DNA of 64,000 bases from Jatrophihabitans sp. (GCA_025924515.1 JAICIE010000002.1:1-64000), one strand, 5' to 3'. Shown: positions 17,062-26,787, counted from the stretch's first letter. The notes: generated by a model from the letters alone, not told the origin. A program made the numbers and translations.

Positions 17062-20000
17062 GTGATCGCTGTCCTGGTGGGTCTCGCCGTCAAGTTCCGA
17101 GCGCTAGTGATAGGACTCAGCGTCGTCGTCCTCGGACTGGGCATGGCGCAATTGCGCTCCGCCGACGTGGACACCTATCCCGATTTCGCGCCTCCACAGG
17201 TGCAGGTGCAGGCCGAGGCGCTCGGGCTGTCCGCCGCGGAGGTCGAACAGCTGATCACGGTGCCACTCGAGCAGGACCTGCTCAATGGGGTGCCATGGCT
17301 GCACGCCATCGACTCGGAGTCCCTGCCCGGCCTGTCCACCATCGACATGAGGTTCGACGCCGGCACGGATCTCCTGCAAGCCCGGCAGATGGTGCAAGAG
17401 CACCTGACCCAGGCGCACGCGCTGCCGCAGGTCGGCACTCCCCCGGTCATGGTCCAACCCACCGCGGCGACCGGCCGGGTGCTGATGGTCGCGCTGGGCG
17501 CCACGGATCTCTCTCTGGTGGATCTCTCGATACTGGCCCGCTGGAAGATCAAGCCCCGGCTGGAGGGACTTCCCGGCGTCGCGAACGTCGCGATCTGGGG
17601 CCAGCGCGACCGGCAGCTGCAGGTCCAGGTCGACCCGGCGAAGCTGCGCCGCTACGGCGTGAGCCTGCAGCAGGTCGTCAGCTCGACCGGCAACGCGTTG
17701 TGGGTCTCGCCGCTGACCTTCGTCGAGGCGTCGACGCCCGGCACCGGCGGGTTCATCGACACAACCAACCAGCGCCTCGGGATCCAACATGTCACGCCGA
17801 TCACCACCGCGAAATCGCTGTCGCAGGTCACCATCGAGGACACCGGCAAGAGCATCGTGCAGCTCCGACAGGTCAGCTCGGTGGTCGAGGGCCACCAGCC
17901 GCTGGTCGGCGACGCGGTGGTCGGCGACCGCGGCGGCCTGATGCTGGTGATCCAGAAGTTCCCGGGCGCCGACACCCGCGAGGTCACAGAGGCGGTCGAA
18001 GACGCCCTCGACGACATGCGTCCCGGCCTGTCCGGCATCACCATCGACACTTCGGTCTACCGGCCCGCCAGCTACATCGACAGCGCGCTGCACAACCTCG
18101 GGGTGCGTGCGCTCGCGGCCCTGCTGCTGCTGGTGGCCGTGCTGCTCGCACTGTTGCTGTCCTGGCGGTTGGCGCTGCTGTGCTTCGTCTCGGTCTCGCT
18201 GTCGGTCGTCGGGTCCGCGTGGGTCCTCTACCTCGTGGGGGCCACCTTCGACGTCATGACGATCGGCGGCATGGTCGCAGCCTCATGCGTCCTGGTCTCC
18301 GAAGCGGTTCGGGGGGCGGAGGTGTTCCGCCGCGGAACCGCTGTGGACACCGAGCAGACCTTGATCGAGCGCACCCGGTCAACCCGGGCGCCGCTGGTCT
18401 ACGCCACGCTGGTGGCGCTGCTGCTCCCCGTTCCCGCACTCGCCCTGGACGGCGTCGCCGGCTCCTTCGCCCGCTCCGCGGTCGCCGCCTACGCACTCTC
18501 CGTCGCCGTCGCGGCGGTGGTCGCCCACCTGACCGCGCCGGCCTTGGGCTCGCTGCTGTGGCGCGGACGGGCGGCCCGACCCGCCCCCGTCCTCGCAAGG
18601 TTGGAACGCGGCTACGACCGGCTCGCGCGGCGCGCGTCGGTTCGCCGGGCCACCGCGATCGCGGTTCTGGCTCTGCTGATCGCCGGCGCCGCGGTCGTGC
18701 CGCAACTCGGCTCGTCCCGCGCTGCCCTGCCGACCGCGCAGGACCGGGCGCTGACCATCACCTGGCAGGCGGCCGCAGGAACCTCGTTGCCGGAGATGTC
18801 CCGGATGACCACTCGCGCGGTCGCGCAGCTGCGGCAGCTTCCCGGCGTGACCCGCGTCGGTGCGCACATCGGACGGGCGCTGATGGCCGATCAGCCGGTC
18901 GACGTCGACTCGGCGCAGATCTGGGCGAACGTCGCCGAGGGCGCCCCCTACGACCGCACAGTGGCCGCGGTGCGCCAGGTCATGGACGGTTACCCGGGGA
19001 TGCGCGCGCGCCTGGCGACCTATCCGGCCGACCGGATCGCGGCGACTCAGCGGCAGGAGGGCGACGCGCCTGTCGTGGTCCGGGTGTACGGCCCCGACCA
19101 GGCGCAGCTGGCCGCCGAGACGGGGACGATCCGCGCGCTGCTGTCCAAGGTGCCGGGGGTCGGAAATGCGCACATCGTCGCGCAACCCATGGAGCCCGAC
19201 ATCACGCTGCAGGTCGACCTGCCCAAGGCACAGCGGTACGGACTCACGCCCGGTGACGTCCGCCGCGCGTCAGCGACCCTGTTCGCCGGCCTGCCCGTCG
19301 GCAGCCTGTACGAGGACCAGAAGATCTTCGACGTCGTCGTCTGGGGCATCCCGAACGCTCGGCGCACACCGGAGGACGTGGCGGACCTACTGCTCGACGT
19401 TCCCGGACACGGTCACGTCCGCCTCGGCGCCGTCGCCAAGGTGCGGATGGTTCCGCAGCCGACCGCCATCAAGCACGACGACATTTCCAAGTACCGCGAC
19501 GTAACCGCATCGGTGTCCGGCCGCGATATCGGCGACGTCATCTCCGACGTTCGCGACCGTCTGGAGCGGTTGCCCATGGCGAATGAGTTCCACGCCGAAG
19601 TACGCAGCGGCGAGCTGACGTACGACAGCGAGCACTGGCGCGTCACGCTGATCGCCCTGGCCGTGCTGGTAGCCATCCTCCTGCTGCTTCAGCTGGTGGC
19701 CGGCAGCTGGCGGACGGCGCTGATGGTCCTGGTGCTCGCGCCGGCCGGCGCGGTTGGGTCCGTCCTCGCCGCGCCGACCGTCGGCGGAATCACGACCGCG
19801 GCGGGGCTGCTGGGCACGCTCGCAGCCGTGGCCGCCGCCTTCTGCATGGCCGTGCCGCTCGTCCGTGCTGTCGGCGACGCGCCGGCCGTGGCCGCCGCCC
19901 GGCGGCAGGTGGTCCCGGTGACACTGACGGCGTTACTCACTGCAGCCGTGCTGCTGCCCTTTGCTCTCGCCGGTGCGGTCGCCGGCACGGAGTTGCTCCA

Positions 20001-20139
20001 GCCGCTCGCGGTGGTGGCTCTGGCCGGATTGGTCACTGCCCTGCTCAGCACCCTGCTCGTCCTGCCCGCAGTCGTGGGGAGGGCGGTCACCGTGCCCCGA
20101 CGAGAGACCCGTCGGCACCCGCATCCTCAGGAGGGCTGA
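17062..20139 (+). CDS. HME/CusA-like RND transporter subunit, proton relay lost
   Basis: A 1025-residue RND inner-membrane pump subunit with the usual twelve-helix layout and two large periplasmic loops. The CusA/HME-type opening is DVDTYPDFAPPQVQVQAEA, then GVANVAIWGQRDRQLQVQVD. It matches the second pump of the operon along its length, but key intramembrane residues differ. Where the partner has VDDAIIDVEN in TM4, this one has VSEAVRGAEV (Ser413-Glu414). Where the partner has ISARNGILLV near TM10, this one has AAAFCMAVPLV. The conserved proton-relay Asp is therefore missing, and this may be a structural subunit of a mixed pump. The start is GTG after GGGAG. Substrates (metal or drug) are unknown. 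Confidence 0.85.
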   Translation: MIAVLVGLAVKFRALVIGLSVVVLGLGMAQLRSADVDTYPDFAPPQVQVQAEALGLSAAEVEQLITVPLEQDLLNGVPWLHAIDSESLPGLSTIDMRFDAGTDLLQARQMVQEHLTQAHALPQVGTPPVMVQPTAATGRVLMVALGATDLSLVDLSILARWKIKPRLEGLPGVANVAIWGQRDRQLQVQVDPAKLRRYGVSLQQVVSSTGNALWVSPLTFVEASTPGTGGFIDTTNQRLGIQHVTPITTAKSLSQVTIEDTGKSIVQLRQVSSVVEGHQPLVGDAVVGDRGGLMLVIQKFPGADTREVTEAVEDALDDMRPGLSGITIDTSVYRPASYIDSALHNLGVRALAALLLLVAVLLALLLSWRLALLCFVSVSLSVVGSAWVLYLVGATFDVMTIGGMVAASCVLVSEAVRGAEVFRRGTAVDTEQTLIERTRSTRAPLVYATLVALLLPVPALALDGVAGSFARSAVAAYALSVAVAAVVAHLTAPALGSLLWRGRAARPAPVLARLERGYDRLARRASVRRATAIAVLALLIAGAAVVPQLGSSRAALPTAQDRALTITWQAAAGTSLPEMSRMTTRAVAQLRQLPGVTRVGAHIGRALMADQPVDVDSAQIWANVAEGAPYDRTVAAVRQVMDGYPGMRARLATYPADRIAATQRQEGDAPVVVRVYGPDQAQLAAETGTIRALLSKVPGVGNAHIVAQPMEPDITLQVDLPKAQRYGLTPGDVRRASATLFAGLPVGSLYEDQKIFDVVVWGIPNARRTPEDVADLLLDVPGHGHVRLGAVAKVRMVPQPTAIKHDDISKYRDVTASVSGRDIGDVISDVRDRLERLPMANEFHAEVRSGELTYDSEHWRVTLIALAVLVAILLLLQLVAGSWRTALMVLVLAPAGAVGSVLAAPTVGGITTAAGLLGTLAAVAAAFCMAVPLVRAVGDAPAVAAARRQVVPVTLTALLTAAVLLPFALAGAVAGTELLQPLAVVALAGLVTALLSTLLVLPAVVGRAVTVPRRETRRHPHPQEG

Positions 20140-20142
20140 CAG

Positions 20143-20592
20143 ATGCGCCGTCCGCAAGTAACTGTGTCCGCGATCGTCCTCATCGGTGCCGTGACCATCG
20201 CCGGGTGCGCCCGTCACGACGCCGCCGAGGAGAGCGGCGCCGCCAAGGGCCCCGCGACAATCACGGAGGTCACCGGTCAGCCCGGGATCCACCGCGTGCG
20301 ACTGACGGCCGACGCCGCGAAGCGGGTGGGTCTTCAGACGGCCACCATGCGTCCCGACGCCTCGGGCCGGCTCACCGTGGCCGCGGCCGCGGTGCTCTAC
20401 GACGAGCGTGGCCGCACCTGGGTGTGGACCGAAATCGCGCCCCTGACCTACCAGCGGGCGCCCGTCACGGTCGTCCGCGTCGCGGGTTCGACCGCCGTGC
20501 TCACGGCCGGTCCGGCCGCGGGCACGCGCGTCGTCACGCTCGGCGCCGTGGAGCTGCGCGGGTCCGAGGAAGGCGTGCCGGGCGAAGAATGA
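20143..20592 (+). CDS. short RND adaptor-like lipoprotein
   Basis: A 149-residue lipoprotein with a lipobox IAGC at residues 19-22. The mature part matches only the last domains of CusB-type membrane fusion proteins (VGLQTATMRPDASG, AAAVLYDERGRTWVWTE, LTYQRAPVTV, GTRVVTLGAVELRG). The hairpin and lipoyl domains that reach an outer-membrane channel are absent, about half the normal length. That fits a monoderm host, where the adaptor need only contact the pump. AGGAGG precedes the ATG, 3 bases after the first pump ends. It overlaps the second pump by 4 bases. Confidence 0.8.
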   Translation: MRRPQVTVSAIVLIGAVTIAGCARHDAAEESGAAKGPATITEVTGQPGIHRVRLTADAAKRVGLQTATMRPDASGRLTVAAAAVLYDERGRTWVWTEIAPLTYQRAPVTVVRVAGSTAVLTAGPAAGTRVVTLGAVELRGSEEGVPGEE

Positions 20593-23500
20593 ACGTCATC
20601 GCACGGTTCCACCTGATGCGGTGGATCGTCTCGTCGAGCCTCCGGCTGCGGTACCTAGTCGTCTTCGTCGCCGTCGTGCTGATGGCGGTCGGGTCGTTGC
20701 AGCTCGGCCACATGCGGGTCGACGTCTTCCCGGAGTTCGCGCCGCCCCAGGTCGAGGTCCAGACCATGGCCAACGGACTCACCACTGCAGACGTCGAATC
20801 GCTCGTCACCGTCCCGCTCGAGCAGGCGCTGACGGGCGTCGACGGTCTCGATGACCTCAGGTCGAAATCCGTGCCGCAACTGTCAGATATCCTCCTGATC
20901 TTCGAGCAAGGAACGGACCAGCTTAAGGCGCGGCAGCTCGTGCAGGAGCGCCTGGCGGTCGCGTCACCGAGCCTGCCCACCTGGGCGGCTCCCCCGGTGA
21001 TGCTGCCACCGGTCGCAGCAACGAGCCGAGTGCTGCAGATCGGCATGTCGTCGCACAGCCGCGCGCTGATGGACCTGTCCATGACGGCGTACTGGGCCGT
21101 GCGCGCGCATCTGCTGCGTGTGCCCGGCGTCGCGAACGTCGCGATCTGGGGCGAGCGGTTGCAGATGCTGACCGTCCAGGTGGACCCGGTGAAGATGCGG
21201 CGTCAGGGCGTGACGCTCGAGGACGTCATGCAGGTCACCGGGGACTCGGTCGACTCGGGGTTGTTGCGCTTCTCCAGCGGCTCCGTCATCGGCACCGGCG
21301 GCTGGGTCGAGACGGCGGCGCAGCGCATCGGGCTGCGGCACGAACTGCCGGTGAAGGGACCCGTCGATCTCGGCCGGGTGACCGTGTCCACGCAGGACGG
21401 CCGGCGGGTGCCGCTGAGCGCGATCGCGACCCTCCGCTGGGACCACCAGCCGCTGGCCGGCGACGCCTGGGTGAACGACGGTCCGGGGCTGCTGCTCGTC
21501 GTCGAGAAGCTGCCCTGGGGCAACACCTTGGCCGTCACCCACGACGTCGAGAACGCGCTGGCCTCGTTGCAACCCGGCCTGCACGACATCCAGTTCGACA
21601 CGCACGTCTTCCGGCAGGAGAACTTCATCCGGCTGGCGATCCACAACCTCACCGAGGCGCTGATCATCGGATTCATCCTCGTCGTCGTCATTCTGATGCT
21701 GTTCCTCTTCGAATGGCGGGTGGCGCTCATCAGCCTGCTGACGATCCCGCTGTCGCTCATGGCGACCGTGCTCGTCCTCGGTGCACTCGGCGCCACCGTC
21801 AACACGATGACGCTCGCTGGATTGGTGATCGCGCTCGGTGCCGTCGTCGACGACGCGATCATCGACGTGGAGAACATCCTCAGGCGCCTCAGACAGGCGC
21901 GTCGCGAGGGCAGCCCGCGGTCGACGGCGTCGATGATCCTCGATGCCTCGCTCGAGGTCCGGAAGCCGATCATCTATGCGACGCTGATCATCGTCGCGGC
22001 AGCCGTGCCGGTGTTCCTGCTTCCGGGCCTGACCGGATCGTTCTTCCGTCCACTGGCCATCGCCTACACCCTGGCGATCATGGCGTCGATGGCGGTGGCG
22101 CTGACGGTGACGCCGGCGCTCGCGCTGGTCCTTCTGCGCAAAGCCCCCGTGGAGCGGCACGAATCACCTCTCGTGCGAGTGCTGCAGCGCGGTTACACCG
22201 CCGCGCTCGGCCGGATCATGCGGGGACCTGCCAGTGCCTACGCGGTCTGCCTGGTCCTGGTCACCGTCGCAGCCTTCGCCCTGCCCGGGCTGGGACAGTC
22301 TCTGTTCCCCGCCTTCAAGGAGCGTGATTTCCTCATCCACTGGCTGACGCCTCCGGGCACGTCCGTCGCCGAACAGGTGCGGACGACGGAGCGGTTCAGC
22401 CGCGACATCCGCGCGATCCCCGGCGTACGCAGCTTCGGGACCCACATAGGACAGGCGTTCCTCGGCGAGGAGGTCGCAGGCGTCAACTTCGGCGAGAACT
22501 GGGTCAGTCTCGACCCCGACGTCGATTACCAGAAGACGCTGGCGCTGATCGAGAAGGTCGAGAGCCGGTATCCGGGCGTCTACCGCGACGCGCTGACCTA
22601 TCTCAACGAGCGCATCGAGGAGGTGCTGACCGGCGCCAAGGAACCACTCGTGGTGCGAATCTACGGGCAGGACCTGCACGTTCTCCGCGACAAGGCGGAG
22701 CAGATCCAGCACGCGATCGCGGAGATCCGCGGCGTCAGTTACGTCCACACCGATCTGCAAGTGGACGAGCCACAGCTCGAGGTCACCGTCGACCTCGCCA
22801 GGGTGAAGCGATACGGCCTCAAGCCGGGGGACGTGCGGCGGGCGGCCTCGACACTGGTGGCCGGCGAGGAGGTCGGTGACGTCTTCCGCACCGGGCGCGC
22901 CTACGACACCGTGGTATGGAGTACCCCCGCGCTGCGCTCGAGCGTGTACGCGGTCGGCCAGCTCCCCATCGACACGCCGTCGGGGCGGGTGGTCCGGCTC
23001 GCCGACGTCGCCGACGTGCGGATCGCCCCAGTGCCGAACGTGATCGAGCGCGAGAACGACTCGCGCAAGATCGATGTGGCCGCAGAGGCGTCCGGGCGCG
23101 ATCTCGGCTCGGTGTATCGCGACATAAAACGCGCGGTCGACGGCGCCTCCTTCTCCCGCGGGTACCACGCCGAGGTCATCGGCGAGTACAAGGAGCGGGA
23201 GAGCGCGCAGGCGACGCTGTGGCGCAACGCCGTGCTAGCCGGCCTAGCGATCCTCCTGCTGCTGCAGGCGTCCTTCGGGTCCTGGCGGCTGGCGGTGCTC
23301 GTGCTGCTGACCCTGCCGATGGCACTGGTCGGCGGAGTGCTGGCGGCGGTTGTCGGCGGCGGATTGGTCTCCCTCGGCACGCTCGTCGGCTTCTTCACCG
23401 TGTTCGGGATATCGGCTCGAAACGGAATCCTGCTTGTCAACCATGCACAACATCTGGAGCGGGAGGAGCGCGAACCGTTCGGGCCTGCACTCGTGCTCCG

Positions 23501-23750
23501 GGCGGCGAAGGAGCGGTTGTCACCAATCCTGATGACCTCGTTGGCGACCGGCTTGGCGGTAGTGCCGCTGGTCGCGTTGGGCGATCGACCCGGCTATGAA
23601 ATCGAATACCCGCTGGCGGCGGTCATTATCGGCGGTCTGCTGACGTCAACCCTGCTGAACCTTTTCGTCGTCCCGTCCCTGTATCTGCGCTTCGCGGCGA
23701 GGCGCCGCTGGCGTGTCCACCCCTCGGAACCGCAGGAGGCTTCCGCATGA
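20589..23750 (+). CDS. HME/CusA-like RND efflux transporter
   Basis: A 1053-residue RND pump with the family marks intact: RVDVFPEFAPPQVEVQTMA at the start of the first loop, GVANVAIWGERLQMLTVQVD, and TM4 GAVVDDAIIDVEN with Asp421-Asp422 of the proton relay. TM10-11 has ISARNGILLVNH, and the C-terminus is VVPSLYLRFAARR. The HME subclass usually exports metal ions, but metal-site Met residues cannot be judged by eye. The ATG overlaps the adaptor stop. It probably pairs with the first pump, which lacks the relay. Next, by a 4-base overlap, comes the secreted protein at 23747. The kinase/regulator pair upstream is the probable controller. Confidence 0.92.
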   Translation: MNVIARFHLMRWIVSSSLRLRYLVVFVAVVLMAVGSLQLGHMRVDVFPEFAPPQVEVQTMANGLTTADVESLVTVPLEQALTGVDGLDDLRSKSVPQLSDILLIFEQGTDQLKARQLVQERLAVASPSLPTWAAPPVMLPPVAATSRVLQIGMSSHSRALMDLSMTAYWAVRAHLLRVPGVANVAIWGERLQMLTVQVDPVKMRRQGVTLEDVMQVTGDSVDSGLLRFSSGSVIGTGGWVETAAQRIGLRHELPVKGPVDLGRVTVSTQDGRRVPLSAIATLRWDHQPLAGDAWVNDGPGLLLVVEKLPWGNTLAVTHDVENALASLQPGLHDIQFDTHVFRQENFIRLAIHNLTEALIIGFILVVVILMLFLFEWRVALISLLTIPLSLMATVLVLGALGATVNTMTLAGLVIALGAVVDDAIIDVENILRRLRQARREGSPRSTASMILDASLEVRKPIIYATLIIVAAAVPVFLLPGLTGSFFRPLAIAYTLAIMASMAVALTVTPALALVLLRKAPVERHESPLVRVLQRGYTAALGRIMRGPASAYAVCLVLVTVAAFALPGLGQSLFPAFKERDFLIHWLTPPGTSVAEQVRTTERFSRDIRAIPGVRSFGTHIGQAFLGEEVAGVNFGENWVSLDPDVDYQKTLALIEKVESRYPGVYRDALTYLNERIEEVLTGAKEPLVVRIYGQDLHVLRDKAEQIQHAIAEIRGVSYVHTDLQVDEPQLEVTVDLARVKRYGLKPGDVRRAASTLVAGEEVGDVFRTGRAYDTVVWSTPALRSSVYAVGQLPIDTPSGRVVRLADVADVRIAPVPNVIERENDSRKIDVAAEASGRDLGSVYRDIKRAVDGASFSRGYHAEVIGEYKERESAQATLWRNAVLAGLAILLLLQASFGSWRLAVLVLLTLPMALVGGVLAAVVGGGLVSLGTLVGFFTVFGISARNGILLVNHAQHLEREEREPFGPALVLRAAKERLSPILMTSLATGLAVVPLVALGDRPGYEIEYPLAAVIIGGLLTSTLLNLFVVPSLYLRFAARRRWRVHPSEPQEASA

Positions 23751-24670
23751 CCGCTCGTCGACGCAGCGTCGCGCTCGCCGGAACTGCCGCGCTCGTTGCG
23801 GGAGTCGTCGCGCTGGCCGTCCTGCCATCCGTGGCCTCCGCCGCGAAGCCGCACCCGCCCGCTGGGAGCGATACACGCTTCCCGTTCTGCCATGCCTTGC
23901 TGCCGTTCTCTCCGGACAACTTCCCCGCCCACCCGAGAAGTAGTAACCCGTGGCTGCCACTCACGCCTGGTCTGTCGACGACCGTGTCCGGGACGGCCCA
24001 GGCCGACAACGGCGACCTGCATGCGCACCGCACCACCATGCGCGTCAGCGATGTCGTGAAACACGTGGCCGGCGTCGCGGCGCGGGTCGTTTACGAGCAG
24101 GACTGGGATCAGGACGCGCTCCAGGAATCGGAGCTGACCCTGGCCGCTGAGGACCGCAGCGGCAACGTGTGGCTCCTCGGCGAGTACCCCGAGGAGTGGA
24201 GCGGCGGCGCGCCCGAGGGCGCGCCGGACACCTGGGTGGCGCCGCTGAAGAAGGCGCGGCCCGGTGTGATCATGCCGGCGCACCCCCGCCTCGGGGTGCC
24301 GGGATATGGGCAGGCCTTCGCGCCCAGCGTCGGGTTTCGCGACTGCGCCCGGATCACCGGCGTTCAACGGAAAACCTGCACCCGGCTGCTGTGTTTCGAC
24401 GACGTACTCGTGACCCGCGAATGGTCTCCGCTGGATCCTCACGGCGGGTTCCAGGTGAAGTATTACGTGCGGGGGCTGGGGGCGGTCAAGGTCGGCGAAC
24501 TCCACGGCAGCGGCGAGCTAATGACCCTGCGCCGGGCGGCGGTTATTCGCGCGAACGTCCGGTCGCACCTGAACTCCATGGTGCTAGCTCAAGACCGCCG
24601 CGGTTACCGGCTCAGCCCGCATGTGTGGGGACGCACGGGGCGTGGGCAGTGCGCCGGGAGGTTTTGCTGA
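23747..24670 (+). CDS. secreted protein of unknown function, end of RND operon
   Basis: A 307-residue exported protein. The signal peptide spans MTARRRSVALAGTAALVAG to the ASA-AKP cleavage-like site. The mature part has the pattern FCHALLPFSP, SNPWLPLTPG, VVYEQDWDQD, NVWLLGEYPEEW, then VPGYGQAFAPSVGF and CFDDVLVTREW, with an even number of cysteines that suggests disulfides. It resembles a family of uncharacterised actinobacterial secreted proteins. The ATG overlaps the RND stop codon, so it is co-translated with the pump. A periplasmic-side accessory or substrate-binding role is possible but not shown. Confidence 0.75.
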   Translation: MTARRRSVALAGTAALVAGVVALAVLPSVASAAKPHPPAGSDTRFPFCHALLPFSPDNFPAHPRSSNPWLPLTPGLSTTVSGTAQADNGDLHAHRTTMRVSDVVKHVAGVAARVVYEQDWDQDALQESELTLAAEDRSGNVWLLGEYPEEWSGGAPEGAPDTWVAPLKKARPGVIMPAHPRLGVPGYGQAFAPSVGFRDCARITGVQRKTCTRLLCFDDVLVTREWSPLDPHGGFQVKYYVRGLGAVKVGELHGSGELMTLRRAAVIRANVRSHLNSMVLAQDRRGYRLSPHVWGRTGRGQCAGRFC

Positions 24671-24892
24671 CGCGCCTCGTCGCCAGCTCATGCGGCGACC
24701 CGACCAGTCACGAATGTCGACGACCCAGGACTGCATGGCCAGACCGGGGGGATCGACATCTCGTCGGTTGAGGTCTAGCAGCCCAGAAATGGAGATACGA
24801 TCCACAACGCAGTACATGCGATGTCGATAGCGCTCGTCGCCACGTGCGACCGAGCCCATATTCGCTCGAGCTGGTGAAACAGCTGGGCGCTG

Positions 24893-25501
24893 TCACTCCG
24901 CGCGGATGCGGCGGCGACGCTTGGGGAGGGCGGAGTCCAGGAGCAGGACGGCGACCTGCCGACCCTGGGCGGCTGCGTGCGGGTCTCGGTCGATTCGGGC
25001 GCTCTGTGTGACCCCGTCGTAGAGCAGGCGAAGCTGAGCTCCGAGGATCGCGGGGTTGGAGGCGCCGGCGTCGCGTGCGAGTTCTGTGAACAGGTCGAGG
25101 AACCACTGCCGGTAGTTGGCCGTGGCCTCGTCGACCGTGGTGGAGTGGGTCTCGGCGGTCGCGTTGGCGAAGGCGCAGCCGTTGAAGCCCGGCCGTTCGG
25201 ATGACTCGAGCTGGGAGTCGAAGACGGCAAGGATCTTCTCGCGCGGATCCGTGTGCCCCGCGACCGCGGCTTCCACCCGATCCGTGACCCGCCGCCTGCG
25301 GCTTTCGAGATAAGCGGCGACGAGGTCGTCCTTGCTGCGGAAGCACTTATATAGCGAGGCTTTGGCGACGCCGGCCTCGTCGATGATCCGGTCGATGCCG
25401 ACGCTGTGGATGCCCTCGCGGTAGAACAGCTCGTCCGCCGCGGCGAGCAACCGCTCGCGCGCCGATCGGCTTTGACCGGTGATCGTCGCCATGGCGCTCA
25501 T
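24893..25501 (-). CDS. TetR/AcrR family transcriptional regulator
   Basis: A 202-residue repressor with the HTH at ARERLLAAADELFYREGIHSVG, then IDEAGVAKASLYKCFRSKDDL. Its C-terminal domain has FNGCAFANATAE, a mark of the TetR_C family often seen with MFS efflux genes. The ATG overlaps the stop of the MFS gene (ATGA at 25501-25498), so it is the second gene of an operon. Two copies of the 16-base palindrome TAGACAGGTCTGTCTA lie before that operon and are probable binding sites, giving autorepression of pump and regulator. Confidence 0.92.
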   Translation of the reverse strand: MSAMATITGQSRSARERLLAAADELFYREGIHSVGIDRIIDEAGVAKASLYKCFRSKDDLVAAYLESRRRRVTDRVEAAVAGHTDPREKILAVFDSQLESSERPGFNGCAFANATAETHSTTVDEATANYRQWFLDLFTELARDAGASNPAILGAQLRLLYDGVTQSARIDRDPHAAAQGRQVAVLLLDSALPKRRRRIRAE

Positions 25502-26769
25502 GATGCCGTCCCGGCAGTCTGGACGGCGTCCTCGACGGACCGCTCGCGCAGGGTCAACGCCGTACCGGCGGCCAGGAGCAGCAGGAACACGGTGTATCCG
25601 ACGGCCACATCCACCAGCGGCAGACCGTGTACGACGAGCCAACCGGCGAGCACGGCCGGCGCACCGAATCCCAGATAGGACAAGACATAGACGGTCGACA
25701 AGACGCCGGACCGATCTGCAGCCGGAGTGACGGCGAGCACCGTGCGCAGCGCGCCCTGGAAGCCGCTGCCGAAGCCGACGCCGGCGATGACGGCGGAGCC
25801 CATGAACGCGACGGCTGAACCGGCCAGCACGCTCGCCATCGCACCGGCAACGCCGAGCCCGAAGGCTACGATTCCAACCGTCAGCACGGTGCGCGGCGCG
25901 GTGTTGCGAAGCAGCAGCGTCGTGACCGCCGCTGCACCCGCCAGGAGGAAGAAGCCGAGCCCGTCATGCACGACGGACGGCGACCCGGACAGCGTGGTCA
26001 GCAGCGACGGGGCGAGAGCCCCGAAGAAGCCCGCCAGCGCCCAGACCGCGAACAGCACCGGGGCCGCGGCCAGCACGGCTTGTCGTACGGCAGGCGGGAC
26101 GCTGATGCCAGGGCGCAGCGACCCGATGGCCCCGGGCAGGCGAGGAGACGTCTCGGGCAGCCGAGTCAGCAGGGCGAGTTGCAGCACCAGCGCCGCGGCG
26201 AGCGCCAAGTAGATGGTGTGAGTCGGCGCAGGCAGGTATCCGACGACCAGGCCCGATGCGATGGCGCCGATCGCCGTCCCCGCACCGGGTGCGGCGGCGT
26301 TGGCGAGGCCACCGAGCCGCGGTGAGATGTCCAGCATCGCCGACCCGACCGCGCCTACGGCGGCTCCGGTAGCCAGGCCTTGGAGCACACGGCCCATCAG
26401 CAGTGCGTCGATGCCGTGGGCGTCCGCGAACAGCAACATCACGAGGACCTGAAGGACGGTCGCGACCACAATGACCGGCCGGCGTCCGACGTGGTCCGAG
26501 AGCCGGCCGACCGTAAGGAGGCTCGCGAGGACGGCGAGCGCGTATACGCCGAAGATCACCATGGTCATGACGAGGGAGAAACCCCACTGCCGCTGGTAGG
26601 TGGCATAGAGCGGCGTCGGCGCGCTCGAGCCGGCGAGGAACGTGACTACCAGCGAGACCAGGACAACGAGCCACCGTGCGCCAGGCGTTGAGGGCGTCCG
26701 CGCGCCAGGTCGGGCTGACGCAGCCTTCGTGACGGCCGGCGCGACTTCGGGAACGCACATCGCGGACAT
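25498..26769 (-). CDS. MFS transporter
   Basis: A 423-residue major facilitator with twelve predicted helices. The A-like motif in loop 2-3 is GRLSDHVGRRPVIV, and helix 5 has a GxxxGxxxG-type segment (PGAGTAIGAIASGLV). It is probably a proton-linked drug or metabolite exporter, judging from its TetR partner. AAGGAGG sits just before the ATG. Two inverted copies of a TetR-type operator lie 19 and 46 bases upstream. Confidence 0.92.
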   Translation of the reverse strand: MSAMCVPEVAPAVTKAASARPGARTPSTPGARWLVVLVSLVVTFLAGSSAPTPLYATYQRQWGFSLVMTMVIFGVYALAVLASLLTVGRLSDHVGRRPVIVVATVLQVLVMLLFADAHGIDALLMGRVLQGLATGAAVGAVGSAMLDISPRLGGLANAAAPGAGTAIGAIASGLVVGYLPAPTHTIYLALAAALVLQLALLTRLPETSPRLPGAIGSLRPGISVPPAVRQAVLAAAPVLFAVWALAGFFGALAPSLLTTLSGSPSVVHDGLGFFLLAGAAAVTTLLLRNTAPRTVLTVGIVAFGLGVAGAMASVLAGSAVAFMGSAVIAGVGFGSGFQGALRTVLAVTPAADRSGVLSTVYVLSYLGFGAPAVLAGWLVVHGLPLVDVAVGYTVFLLLLAAGTALTLRERSVEDAVQTAGTAS

Positions 26770-26787
26770 GCTGTCCTCCTTGGTGAG

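Noticed and set aside
20205-20588. Upstream extension of the second RND frame (open from 20205)
   Set aside because: It runs in another frame through the adaptor gene and is Arg-rich. The RND protein starts at ATG 20589, which overlaps the adaptor stop.
24671-24892. Possible short gene between the secreted protein and the TetR gene
   Set aside because: Both strands have short frames without start sites, family motifs or strong codon bias.
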